NCBI RefSeq assembly: GCF_003464595.1
Contig: NZ_QRZF01000009.1
Coordinates: 159,961-223,960 of the forward strand
DNA length: 64,000 nucleotides
DNA from: Bacteroides intestinalis
GTDB taxonomy: Bacteria; Bacteroidota; Bacteroidia; Bacteroidales; Bacteroidaceae
Direction of reading: 5' to 3'
Position numbers and translations under genes: made by a program. Below the pieces are notes generated by a model. The model had not been told where the DNA came from and did not search any database. It saw only the letters and a list, made by a program, of their open reading frames with translations. Positions 9,061 through 16,370 of this stretch are shown one piece after another (within the stretch, counting starts at the first letter, position 1; the number at the start of each line of letters is the position of its first letter).

Positions 9061-9654
9061 ATGGATACTAATGCGGACATATTTAAAATAGAAACAAACC
9101 ATGTGGTACCTTCACGTGGAAAAGTGTTGATATCTGAGCCTTTCCTCTATGATGAGATGTTTGGACGTTCCGTTATTTTGTTGGTAGACCACTCCACAGA
9201 TGGCACAATGGGGTTGGTACTCAATAAACCACTTCCTTTATGCCTAAATGATGTATTGAAAGAATTTAAGGATATAAGCAATATACCGATCTATAAAGGT
9301 GGCCCATTAAGCACCGACACATTGTTTTATCTTCACACTCTGAAAGATGTGGAAGATTCGTTGCAAATAGGAAAAGGAGTTTATCTGAATGGAGACTTCG
9401 ATGCCATCCGCCGTTATATTTTGCAAGGTAATGATATCGACGGAAAGATACGTTTCTTCCTAGGCTATTCCGGTTGGGAACATGATCAATTATGTCAGGA
9501 AATAGAAGAAAATACCTGGCTGATAGGATCAACAAGCATCGCCTCCCTTATGAATGAAAAAGGAAGTGCAGAATTATGGAAAAATGTATTGGGACAGCTG
9601 GGAGGCAAGTATGAAATATGGTCACGCTTTCCACAAATTCCTACACTAAATTAA
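9061..9654 (+). CDS. YqgE/AlgH family protein (UPF0301)
   Basis: This soluble protein of about 197 residues carries the family signature: [20 protein letters not shown] near the N-terminus, then [11 protein letters not shown], a YKGGPLS segment and a [12 protein letters not shown] motif. The biochemical role of the family is not established; AlgH is linked to alginate regulation in Pseudomonas. The ATG at 9061 follows an AGGGG sequence and matches the usual family start better than the ATG at 9046. It faces the GNAT gene convergently, with a stop overlap of 4 nt. Confidence 0.9.
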   Translation: MDTNADIFKIETNHVVPSRGKVLISEPFLYDEMFGRSVILLVDHSTDGTMGLVLNKPLPLCLNDVLKEFKDISNIPIYKGGPLSTDTLFYLHTLKDVEDSLQIGKGVYLNGDFDAIRRYILQGNDIDGKIRFFLGYSGWEHDQLCQEIEENTWLIGSTSIASLMNEKGSAELWKNVLGQLGGKYEIWSRFPQIPTLN

Positions 9655-10184
9655 TCATGCCGGATACGCTGCAATAATGCAACATCTTTGAAACATCCCT
9701 CGATACATAGCCAGTCTTTTAATAATCCGCAAGAAACAAAGCCACATGAAGTAAACAGGCGCATACTTGCTTCATTATCTGTAGCGATGTGAACGAATAG
9801 TTGTCGCATACGCAGAAAATCAAAGGCATATTCGCAAAGCAATGTTAATGCATCCTTTGCATAGCCTGCTCCACGAAACTCTTTCCTGATCACGATACCC
9901 ACTTCTCCACGCGCGTGCATAGGAGAAAAGTCTGTTATATCAACCGTGCCAATTGTCAGACCGTCTTCAAGACGCACAATCATCATACGCAATTGCTTAT
10001 CAGCAAACATATCACATTGTGAGTTCTCCATGTATTGTTTCATAACATAGCGCGAATAGGGTACTGTAAAGTTGCTGATATCCCACTGTTGAGGATCATT
10101 TTCCATCTCACAAATAAGTTCCAGATCTTCTGGCTCCATAGCACGAAGACGAATACGGTCATTTATAAAATAGGTATGTTTCAT
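9651..10184 (-). CDS. GNAT-family N-acetyltransferase (RimJ/RimL-like)
   Basis: It transfers an acetyl group from acetyl-CoA to an amine. The fold is shown by an N-terminal [16 protein letters not shown] segment, the acetyl-CoA pyrophosphate-binding motif [16 protein letters not shown] (about residues 95-110) and a C-terminal [13 protein letters not shown] motif. The substrate is not evident; protein N-terminal and polyamine acetyltransferases share this pattern. The ATG follows directly on the stop of the glycosyltransferase gene, so it is the last gene of the recR operon. Confidence 0.88.
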   Translation of the reverse strand: MKHTYFINDRIRLRAMEPEDLELICEMENDPQQWDISNFTVPYSRYVMKQYMENSQCDMFADKQLRMMIVRLEDGLTIGTVDITDFSPMHARGEVGIVIRKEFRGAGYAKDALTLLCEYAFDFLRMRQLFVHIATDNEASMRLFTSCGFVSCGLLKDWLCIEGCFKDVALLQRIRHD

Positions 10185-11393
10185 TCAGATGTAACATTTA
10201 TCAGGAGTCACCAATACACGGCTCTCCGGGTTATAAATACCAAGGCTCAATCCCATTTTGCGATGATGGGACAACAAGCGAATAATAGTTGAAAAAGAAA
10301 AGGCACGGCAATCATATACTACATGCGTGAAACCTTTCAGTGAAATGAATGGACTTCCATGACCATCCACAGCAGACATTTCGCTGGATACAACAAAGTG
10401 ATGCTTTCCACCTAATCCGTTACGCTTTAAAAGTACGCGCAAGCTATGAATGGTTGCTTCTTCGCCAAATATGAGAAAACGAGAAAAACGTTGTCCTTTC
10501 TGAAAAGAGATTTTCGTCTCTTTTACCGGAAAACTAAACAAACGCTGCACAAAAAGTACAAACAAGCGAACATACATCTGCAGATGAATACCCGCACGCA
10601 CCAGCCAACGCCCTATAACACCATAACGTTCTCCATGTTTACAAAAGAAAATATCCATAGCCTCACAAAATACACGCACATGCCGATAAGTATCCTTCGA
10701 TGTGCTTTCTCCCTTATAATGCAATATCGGATAAGGCAAATAATAATTTTTATATCCTGCTTCTTCTATCCGGCAAGACAGGTCAATATCCTCACCATAC
10801 ATGAAGAAATCTTCATCCAGTAATCCGGTTTTATCTAATGCAGAACGACGAAGCAACATAAATGCACCCGCCAGCACTTCCACCTGATGAACGCCATCCA
10901 TATCCAAAGCAGTACAATAATAACCACCCAAACTTTTAGAGTGCGGAAACAATCGTCCCAAACCAGACAATTTACCGAAAGTTGCCGCCAAAGTAGGATA
11001 TCCACGTTTAGATTCCCTCAAAAAGCGTCCGTCATGCGTTATCATTTTCACACCGGCAGCCCCAGCTTCAGGATGAGCATCCATAAAAAGTATTGCCTCT
11101 TCCAATGTCTGTTCCGACAATACAGTGTCAGGATTCAGCAGTAGCACATACTCCCCTTTCGACTCACGAATTGCTTGGTTATTGGCACGGGCAAAGCCCA
11201 GATTTTCTTTATTATAGATATAGGTGATATTCGGAAAACGCTCAGTGATATATGCTTCAGAATTGTCCATAGAGGCATTATCCACTACCAGAATCTCGGC
11301 TGAAAGATTGTCAATAGCCCTGTATAAGGAACAAAGACACTGTTCCAGGTAATACTTAACATTATAATTGACTATGACAACGGAGAGTTTCAT
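10185..11393 (-). CDS. GT2-family glycosyltransferase with an extra C-terminal domain
   Basis: The N-terminal 250 residues form a GT-A domain: VVIVNYNVKYYLEQCLCSL at the start, VVDNASMDNS as the nucleotide-binding loop, NPDTVLSE as the DXD-like metal site and EDIDLSCRIEEAGY as the acceptor/base region. The remaining 150 residues hold a hydrophobic basic stretch near 270-290 and a soluble tail (RFLIFGEEATI) that may be a separate small domain. The acceptor is unknown. The start overlaps the stop of the upstream membrane-protein gene as ATGA, so expression is coupled. Confidence 0.88.
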   Translation of the reverse strand: MKLSVVIVNYNVKYYLEQCLCSLYRAIDNLSAEILVVDNASMDNSEAYITERFPNITYIYNKENLGFARANNQAIRESKGEYVLLLNPDTVLSEQTLEEAILFMDAHPEAGAAGVKMITHDGRFLRESKRGYPTLAATFGKLSGLGRLFPHSKSLGGYYCTALDMDGVHQVEVLAGAFMLLRRSALDKTGLLDEDFFMYGEDIDLSCRIEEAGYKNYYLPYPILHYKGESTSKDTYRHVRVFCEAMDIFFCKHGERYGVIGRWLVRAGIHLQMYVRLFVLFVQRLFSFPVKETKISFQKGQRFSRFLIFGEEATIHSLRVLLKRNGLGGKHHFVVSSEMSAVDGHGSPFISLKGFTHVVYDCRAFSFSTIIRLLSHHRKMGLSLGIYNPESRVLVTPDKCYI

Positions 11394-11848
11394 GCTTCCT
11401 CTTCTTTATTAATATGCAATTCCTTACGCAAGCGTCCCTCACCGGGCAAACAAAACAATGAAGCCGTTAGAGCAATAAAAGCACAAAGAATTCCTTTATT
11501 ACTCAACATGAGATAATAAACAGCAAAGCCCGCCAACACCGGTAACATTAAAAGTATAATGCGAATTTTACTCCAGAAAGAATACAAATGTAAGGCTTCG
11601 GGCAAACTAACCTTGTCGATCTTGCGCGTAAGCACCCATGCAAATAATTTTAAGGATACAGGCACACAGATAGCCGCCAGCAAAATAACCAATGTTTCAG
11701 CAAAATAAGTAGCACGTACATCAGCAGCGTATATGCCTACCCATTCCCCACCAGTTTCACCTACTATTATTAACAGAACCGGCAGCAACCAAAAGCTGAT
11801 AAATATAACTTTTAAACGAGCTGCCACGTGTTTTATCTGATTTTCCAT
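11390..11848 (-). CDS. Four-helix integral membrane protein, unknown function
   Basis: This protein has 152 residues and four hydrophobic segments, near residues 12-27, 47-70, 93-112 and 116-134, with a short charged C-terminus. It sits between recR (27 nt upstream) and the GT2 gene (4-nt overlap). The pairing with a glycosyltransferase suggests a partner role in envelope glycan assembly, but that is inference from position only. I do not recognise the family. Confidence 0.75.
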   Translation of the reverse strand: MENQIKHVAARLKVIFISFWLLPVLLIIVGETGGEWVGIYAADVRATYFAETLVILLAAICVPVSLKLFAWVLTRKIDKVSLPEALHLYSFWSKIRIILLMLPVLAGFAVYYLMLSNKGILCAFIALTASLFCLPGEGRLRKELHINKEEEA

Positions 11849-11874
11849 GTAATAATAACTTAATAACTAATAAT

Positions 11875-12492
11875 TCAATTTGTTCCGGAAAAAGGAGTTC
11901 GATTCACAATACTACGTCCCAATGTCACCTCATCAGCATATTCCAGTTCATCACCAACAGAAATACCACGGGCTATGACACTCAACTTCACACCCAGTTT
12001 CTCCAATTTACGGTAAATATAAAAATTGGTTGTATCACCCTCCATTGTGGTACTAAGTGCCAGGATAACTTCTTTTATTCCACCTGCAGATACACGCTGC
12101 ACAAGGCTTTCTATTTGTAAATCGCCTGGTCCCACCCCATCCATTGGTGAAATAACGCCACCCAACACATGGTAAAGTCCACGGAATTGCTGCGTAGCCT
12201 CCACTGCCATGACATCACGGATATTTTCCACAACGCACACAGTAGAATCATCCCGCTGTGGATTAGCACAGATACGGCAAGTTTCCGTATCCGATATATT
12301 GTGGCAGACTTTACAATATTTCACTTCGTGCTTCAGCGTAACAATGGCATTGCCAAAAGCCTCCACTACCGCCGTATCCTGTCGCAAAAGATGCAACACC
12401 AAGCGCATAGCCGTCTTTCGTCCCACTCCGGGCAGCTTGGCAAACTCACTCACTGCCTTCTCCAATAATATCGAGGAAAATTGTCCATTCAT
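11875..12492 (-). CDS. recR: RecR recombination mediator
   Basis: RecR, with RecO and RecF, loads RecA on gapped single-stranded DNA. The protein has a helix-hairpin-helix ([18 protein letters not shown], about 19-36), a four-cysteine zinc finger (Cys60, Cys63, Cys72, Cys75) and a Toprim domain from about 83 ([14 protein letters not shown]). The length of 205 residues is normal. It heads an operon with a membrane protein, a GT2 enzyme and a GNAT enzyme, which are unrelated in function. Confidence 0.96.
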   Translation of the reverse strand: MNGQFSSILLEKAVSEFAKLPGVGRKTAMRLVLHLLRQDTAVVEAFGNAIVTLKHEVKYCKVCHNISDTETCRICANPQRDDSTVCVVENIRDVMAVEATQQFRGLYHVLGGVISPMDGVGPGDLQIESLVQRVSAGGIKEVILALSTTMEGDTTNFYIYRKLEKLGVKLSVIARGISVGDELEYADEVTLGRSIVNRTPFSGTN

Positions 12493-12515
12493 ACTTAAAA
12501 ATCAACTATTGGCGA

Positions 12516-12523
12516 CAAAGATA
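12516..12523 (-). promoter_or_regulatory. -7 box of the recR operon
   Basis: TATCTTTG on the minus strand lies 24 nt upstream of the recR ATG. Confidence 0.65.
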
Positions 12524-12536
12524 ATGCAAATTGAGT

Positions 12537-12570
12537 GCAGAACTTTCATGCAAGCATGAAAAAGTTCTGC
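12537..12570. repeat. Long hairpin between recR and engB
   Basis: GCAGAACTTTCATGC pairs with GCATGAAAAAGTTCTGC around two bases, with a 2-nt bulge. It lies upstream of both divergent promoters. It could be an operator or a leftover mobile hairpin; no T-run is present. Confidence 0.6.
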
Positions 12571-12642
12571 CAAAATGCAGCTTATCTTCTCAAAAGATAA
12601 TCAGAATTCCGTATTCTGAACACGGAATTTTGAAATAAGTGC

Positions 12643-12650
12643 TACCTTTG
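12643..12650 (+). promoter_or_regulatory. -7 box of engB
   Basis: TACCTTTG lies 218 nt upstream of the engB ATG, leaving an unusually long leader that contains a repeat array. The -33 box is poor. An 8-bp inverted repeat AATTCCGT/ACGGAATT (12605-12629) sits just upstream. Confidence 0.6.
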
Positions 12651-12734
12651 CACACGTAAAAAAAGAGAAACTGCCTGTAAGGAGTGTAAACATTTACGTA
12701 CCACCGCTCATAAGTAGCTCCTGGAAGGGGGCAT

Positions 12735-12822
12735 AACGTTTTTAAAGAATAAAGGCAACGTTTTTAAAAAACGTCCACCATATTCTTTAAAAACGTTGGG
12801 AGAGTTTTTTAAAAACATTCTC
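12735..12822. repeat. 11/22-nt alternating inverted array, GTTTTT type
   Basis: Read in 11-mers from 12735, odd units are AACGTTTTTAA, AACGTTTTTAA, CATATTCTTTA and AGAGTTTTTTA. Even units are AGAATAAAGGC, AAAACGTCCAC, AAAACGTTGGG and AAAACATTCTC. The even core AAAAC is the reverse complement of the odd core GTTTT, so the array repeats every 22 nt with inverted halves. A 17-bp perfect inverted repeat (12735-12751 with 12781-12797) is nested in it. It fills part of the 376-nt gene-free gap between recR and engB and would be transcribed in the engB leader. No ORF is seen there. Confidence 0.8.
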
Positions 12823-12868
12823 CACACAGATAAAAAGAGTAAGAAACTTTCTAAAATTGACAAGAAAA

Positions 12869-13474
12869 ATGGAGATTACAAGCGCCGAATTCGTCATTAG
12901 TAATACAGACGTAAAAAAATGCCCCCCCGGAATATTTCCCGAATATGCTTTTATCGGACGTTCCAACGTTGGGAAATCCAGCCTCATCAATATGATGACA
13001 GGCCGTAAAGGACTTGCTATGACTTCCGCCACTCCGGGAAAAACAATGCTTATCAACCACTTCCTTATTAATAAAAGTTGGTATATAGTCGATCTGCCCG
13101 GTTACGGCTACGCCAGACGCGGACAAAAAGGAAAATCACAGATACAGCGCATCATTGAAGATTATATTCTGGAACGTGAACAGATGACAAATCTCTTTGT
13201 GCTTATCGACTCACGGCTCGATCCACAAGTCATCGACATCGAATTCATGGGATGGTTGGGCGAACATGGAATCCCTTTCTCCATCGTCTTTACCAAAGGC
13301 GATAAGCTGAAAGGAGGCAGATTGAATAGTAATATCCAACAGTATCTGAAAAAACTAAAAGAACAATGGGAAGAACTTCCCCCATATTTTGTGACCTCTT
13401 CTGAGAACAGAATGGGCAAAAAAGAGTTATTAGATTATATAGAGAGTATTAATAAAGAATTGAATACCAAATAA
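12869..13474 (+). CDS. engB: Ribosome-biogenesis GTPase EngB/YsxC
   Basis: This essential cytoplasmic GTPase acts in 50S subunit assembly. Visible motifs are G1 GRSNVGKS (about 30-37), G3 DLPGYGYA and G4 TKGD. The length of 201 residues is typical. I chose the ATG at 12869 ([12 protein letters not shown]); an in-frame TTG at 12857 is an alternative. The long, highly structured leader upstream is unusual for this gene. A DUF4923 gene follows at 12 nt and is probably co-transcribed. Confidence 0.95.
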   Translation: MEITSAEFVISNTDVKKCPPGIFPEYAFIGRSNVGKSSLINMMTGRKGLAMTSATPGKTMLINHFLINKSWYIVDLPGYGYARRGQKGKSQIQRIIEDYILEREQMTNLFVLIDSRLDPQVIDIEFMGWLGEHGIPFSIVFTKGDKLKGGRLNSNIQQYLKKLKEQWEELPPYFVTSSENRMGKKELLDYIESINKELNTK

Positions 13475-13486
13475 AGTAATAGTTAT

Positions 13487-14089
13487 ATGAAAAAGAGTGT
13501 ATTTTCAGTGGCATTTATTGTCACTTTGCTTCTGGTGTCTGCCAATAGCCAGGCACAGTCGCTAAAAGATTTATTCAATAAAGAAAACGTAGAAAAGGTA
13601 GTTAGTGCCGTTACCGGCAAAAATACCGTTGATATGACAGGAACATGGTCCTATACCGGTTCTGCTATCGAATTTGAATCAGATAATTTGTTAATGAAAG
13701 CTGGTGGTGCAGTAGCCGCTACTACGGCAGAAGCCAAGCTCAACGAGCAATTAAGTAAAGTAGGCATCAAACCCGGACAAATGAGCTTTACCTTTGCGGC
13801 CGACAGTACATTCAACGTCAAATTGGGAGCCAAAACCTTGAAGGGTACCTATACATACGATGCTACCGAAAAACATGTAGTCATGAAGTTCGTCAAACTA
13901 ATAAACATGAATGCCAAAGTCAATTGTACATCAAGCAATATGGATTTGCTGTTCGAATCTGATAAACTTTTAAAGCTTATTACTTTCCTTTCCAGCAAAA
14001 GCAGCAATGCAACATTAAAAACAATCAGCTCTTTGGCAAACAGCTACGATGGCATGATGCTAGGATTCTCACTCGAAAAGAAAGAATAA
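13487..14089 (+). CDS. DUF4923-family secreted/periplasmic protein
   Basis: A Sec signal peptide (cleavage near SQAQ, residue 24) leads a mature protein of about 176 residues. A GTWSYTGSAIEFESDNLL motif, with further alternating strands (TFAADSTFNVKLG, LKGTYTYD), suggests a lipocalin-like or beta-rich fold. The family is common in Bacteroides and has no known function. The gene follows engB by 12 nt and ends at a strong terminator. Confidence 0.85.
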   Translation: MKKSVFSVAFIVTLLLVSANSQAQSLKDLFNKENVEKVVSAVTGKNTVDMTGTWSYTGSAIEFESDNLLMKAGGAVAATTAEAKLNEQLSKVGIKPGQMSFTFAADSTFNVKLGAKTLKGTYTYDATEKHVVMKFVKLINMNAKVNCTSSNMDLLFESDKLLKLITFLSSKSSNATLKTISSLANSYDGMMLGFSLEKKE

Positions 14090-14106
14090 CAATATACAGA
14101 AATTAA

Positions 14107-14140
14107 AAAGCCCCGTAAACTTACTGTTTACGGGGCTTTT
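14107..14140 (+). terminator. Strong intrinsic terminator
   Basis: AAAAGCCCCGTAAAC pairs with GTTTACGGGGCTTTT, with a T tail on either strand. It ends the engB operon and may also stop the tRNA array coming from the right. Confidence 0.9.
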
Positions 14141-14174
14141 TAATTATTAATTTCTTAGATTATTATGAGAATTG

Positions 14175-14247
14175 AGCGGAAAACGAGACTCGAACTCGCG
14201 ACCCTAACCTTGGCAAGGTTATGCTCTACCAACTGAGCTATTTCCGC
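14175..14247 (-). tRNA. tRNA-Gly (GCC), copy 1
   Basis: The acceptor GCGGAAA/TTTCCGC has discriminator T, and the anticodon loop CTTGCCAAG gives GCC. It is the last gene of the nine-tRNA transcript. Confidence 0.96.
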
Positions 14248-14278
14248 ATTAGATGACTCTCTTTTCACAAAGAGTTGG

Positions 14279-14360
14279 TGCCCAGAACAGGACTCGAACC
14301 TGCATGCCTCTCGACACACGCACCTGAAACGTGCGCGTCTACCACTTCCGCCACCTGGGC
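14279..14360 (-). tRNA. tRNA-Leu (CAG), copy 1
   Basis: This long-variable-arm tRNA has anticodon loop TTCAGGT, giving CAG, and acceptor GCCCAGG/TTCTGGGC-A. It differs from the two other CAG copies by one base in the D arm (GGAAGTGG against GGAATTGG). Confidence 0.95.
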
Positions 14361-14386
14361 ATTGTGTCATCTATTATATGAAACAG

Positions 14387-14459
14387 AGCGGAAAACGAGA
14401 CTCGAACTCGCGACCCTAACCTTGGCAAGGTTATGCTCTACCAACTGAGCTATTTCCGC
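14387..14459 (-). tRNA. tRNA-Gly (GCC), copy 2
   Basis: It is identical to copy 1. It is the first gene in the left copy of the 325-bp duplication. Confidence 0.96.
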
Positions 14460-14474
14460 ATTATGATGACTATG

Positions 14475-14558
14475 TGAAGAGGAGGAGACTCGAACTCCCA
14501 CAACATTTCTGTCACTACCACCTCAAAGTAGCGCGTCTACCAATTCCGCCACCTCTCC
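14475..14558 (-). tRNA. tRNA-Leu (GAG), copy 1
   Basis: The anticodon loop TTGAGGT gives GAG, with a long variable arm. Acceptor GGAGAGG/CCTCTTC contains a G-U pair, and the discriminator is A. Confidence 0.95.
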
Positions 14559-14603
14559 ATACCATCTCATACTTTCAAAGAACTAAAATCGCCTCACCTA
14601 ACG

Positions 14604-14685
14604 TGCCCAGAACAGGACTCGAACCTGCATGCCTCTCGACACACGCACCTGAAACGTGCGCGTCTACCAATTCCGCCACCTGGGC
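14604..14685 (-). tRNA. tRNA-Leu (CAG), copy 2
   Basis: Anticodon CAG, long variable arm, GGAATTGG D-arm variant. It lies in the left copy of the duplication. Confidence 0.95.
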
Positions 14686-14711
14686 ATTATGTCATCTATT
14701 ATATGAAACAG

Positions 14712-14784
14712 AGCGGAAAACGAGACTCGAACTCGCGACCCTAACCTTGGCAAGGTTATGCTCTACCAACTGAGCTATTTCCGC
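14712..14784 (-). tRNA. tRNA-Gly (GCC), copy 3
   Basis: It is identical to copies 1 and 2 and lies in the right copy of the duplication. Confidence 0.96.
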
Positions 14785-14799
14785 ATTATGATGACTATG

Positions 14800-14883
14800 T
14801 GAAGAGGAGGAGACTCGAACTCCCACAACATTTCTGTCACTACCACCTCAAAGTAGCGCGTCTACCAATTCCGCCACCTCTCC
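14800..14883 (-). tRNA. tRNA-Leu (GAG), copy 2
   Basis: It is identical to the GAG copy 325 bp to the left. Confidence 0.95.
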
Positions 14884-14928
14884 ATACCATCTCATACTTT
14901 CAAAGAACTAAAATCGCCTCACCTAACG

Positions 14929-15010
14929 TGCCCAGAACAGGACTCGAACCTGCATGCCTCTCGACACACGCACCTGAAACGTGCGCGTCTACCAATTCCG
15001 CCACCTGGGC
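14929..15010 (-). tRNA. tRNA-Leu (CAG), copy 3
   Basis: It is identical to the CAG copy 325 bp to the left. Confidence 0.95.
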
Positions 15011-15037
15011 ATTAGGTAATTGCAATCTATGTATCTG

Positions 15038-15110
15038 AGCGGAAAACGAGACTCGAACTCGCGACCCTAACCTTGGCAAGGTTATGCTCTACCAACTGAG
15101 CTATTTCCGC
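15038..15110 (-). tRNA. tRNA-Gly (GCC), copy 4
   Basis: This is the promoter-proximal gene of the array and has the same sequence as the other Gly copies. Confidence 0.96.
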
Positions 15111-15121
15111 GATTGCGGATG

Positions 15122-15152
15122 CAAAGGTAGATATTTTCTCCAAACCTGCAAA
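15122..15152 (-). promoter_or_regulatory. Promoter of the tRNA array
   Basis: TACCTTTG (15122-15129) and TTTG (15149-15152) on the minus strand are separated by 19 nt. This is one of the best matches to the Bacteroides consensus in the window, 11 nt before the first tRNA. Confidence 0.85.
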
Positions 15153-15220
15153 CATTCCGCCCGTTTTTTTCGCGAAGAAAACTATACATCTCCTCCACTC
15201 TGAAGACATGTTTTTGATTA

Positions 15221-16360
15221 TCAACTCATTCTGTCCCGATAATCTTCGTAAGAAAATTGCCTGAATATTTCAGCCTTCCCATCTTTTGTCCACATAGCAA
15301 TAGCAGGATGATGGATTCCATTGAACATATTTGTTTTTACCATAGTGTAATGAATCATATCCTCGAAGACTATGCGCTCTCCGATTTGCAGTTCATGATC
15401 AAAACTCCAATCTCCCATATAATCACCACTCAGGCATGAATTTCCTCCTAAACGATACACATGGCAGCCATTATTTCCCATTTCAGCACCACATACAGCA
15501 GGCTGATAAGGCATTTCAAGACAGTCGGGCATGTGACAGGTAAAGCTGACATTGAGAATGGCAGTGCGAATACCACGACTTTCTACAATATCCACTACTT
15601 CGGAAGTCAAAACACCGGTTTGCCAGGTAAAAGCAGAACCTGGTTCCAGAATAATACGCAAATGAGGATGACGGGCACGCAAATCTTTCAGTAAATGAAT
15701 GAGATGCTCTACATCATAATCTTTACGTGTCATCAAATGACCACCACCCAGATTCAGCCATTTTATCTGCGGGAACCAATAAGAGAATTTTTCTTCCAAA
15801 TGTTGAAGCGTACGTTCCAGTTCGTAAGAAGAAGACTCACAGTGGCAATGACAATGAAACCCTTCAATACCCTGCGGCAAGGTTTCAGTCAGTAAATCTG
15901 CCGTTATGCCGAAACGGGTTCCGGGAGCACAAGGATTATACAGCTCTGTTTCTACTTCTGAATATTCAGGATTGATACGAATACCACAGGAAATACCACT
16001 TCCTTCCTTTACCACCGCAGGATAGAAACGGCAAAATTGTGACAAAGAATTAAAAGTTATATGGCTACTACAACGCATGATTTCCGGGAAATCAGCCTCC
16101 GTATAGGCAGGAGAATAGGTATGAGCTTTACTACCGAACTCTTCCAGTGCCAATCGCGCTTCATATACGGAACTCGCCGTAGAATGCTCGACATATTCCC
16201 TAAAAATAGGAAATGAGCGCCACATAGCAAACGATTTAAAGGCCAGAATAATTTCCACCCCGGCACGATCGGCAACACTTTTTATCAGCGTGAGGTTTTT
16301 TCTCAATAATTCTTCATCCATAATATAGCATGGAGAAGGGAAACGATCAAAATCTATCAT
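15221..16360 (-). CDS. nspC: Carboxynorspermidine/carboxyspermidine decarboxylase
   Basis: This PLP enzyme decarboxylates carboxyspermidine, the last step of the alternative spermidine pathway used by Bacteroides. It has an alanine-racemase-type barrel with Lys42 (LAFKSFAMW) as the PLP Schiff base. HCHCHCESSS, NLGGGHLMTRKDYD and EPGSAFTW are family motifs, and the C-terminal GNSCLSGDYMGDW region holds the catalytic Cys and Asp. The length of 379 aa is normal. It lies 10 nt downstream of the uvrD-type helicase gene and is probably co-transcribed, a combination with no obvious functional link. Confidence 0.94.
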   Translation of the reverse strand: MIDFDRFPSPCYIMDEELLRKNLTLIKSVADRAGVEIILAFKSFAMWRSFPIFREYVEHSTASSVYEARLALEEFGSKAHTYSPAYTEADFPEIMRCSSHITFNSLSQFCRFYPAVVKEGSGISCGIRINPEYSEVETELYNPCAPGTRFGITADLLTETLPQGIEGFHCHCHCESSSYELERTLQHLEEKFSYWFPQIKWLNLGGGHLMTRKDYDVEHLIHLLKDLRARHPHLRIILEPGSAFTWQTGVLTSEVVDIVESRGIRTAILNVSFTCHMPDCLEMPYQPAVCGAEMGNNGCHVYRLGGNSCLSGDYMGDWSFDHELQIGERIVFEDMIHYTMVKTNMFNGIHHPAIAMWTKDGKAEIFRQFSYEDYRDRMS

Positions 16361-16370
16361 ATTTTCTTTT

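Larger units (their letters stand above)
14365..15013. repeat. Tandem duplication of a three-tRNA block (2 x about 325 bp)
   Basis: Bases 14365-14688 recur at 14690-15013 without a difference that I can find. Each copy carries tRNA-Gly(GCC), tRNA-Leu(GAG) and tRNA-Leu(CAG) with their spacers. A single base differs just outside each copy (14364 against 14689). The perfect identity points to a recent duplication or ongoing gene conversion. Confidence 0.93.

Noticed and set aside
12651..12734. Possible 4.5S SRP RNA or 6S RNA upstream of engB
   Set aside because: The conserved SRP helix-8 bulge sequence is not present, and no closing stem typical of 6S RNA could be drawn.
14474..15038. Two near-identical plus-strand ORFs of 99 and 79 codons across the tRNA array
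   Set aside because: They are the antisense of tRNA-Gly and tRNA-Leu genes, and their identity comes from the 325-bp duplication.
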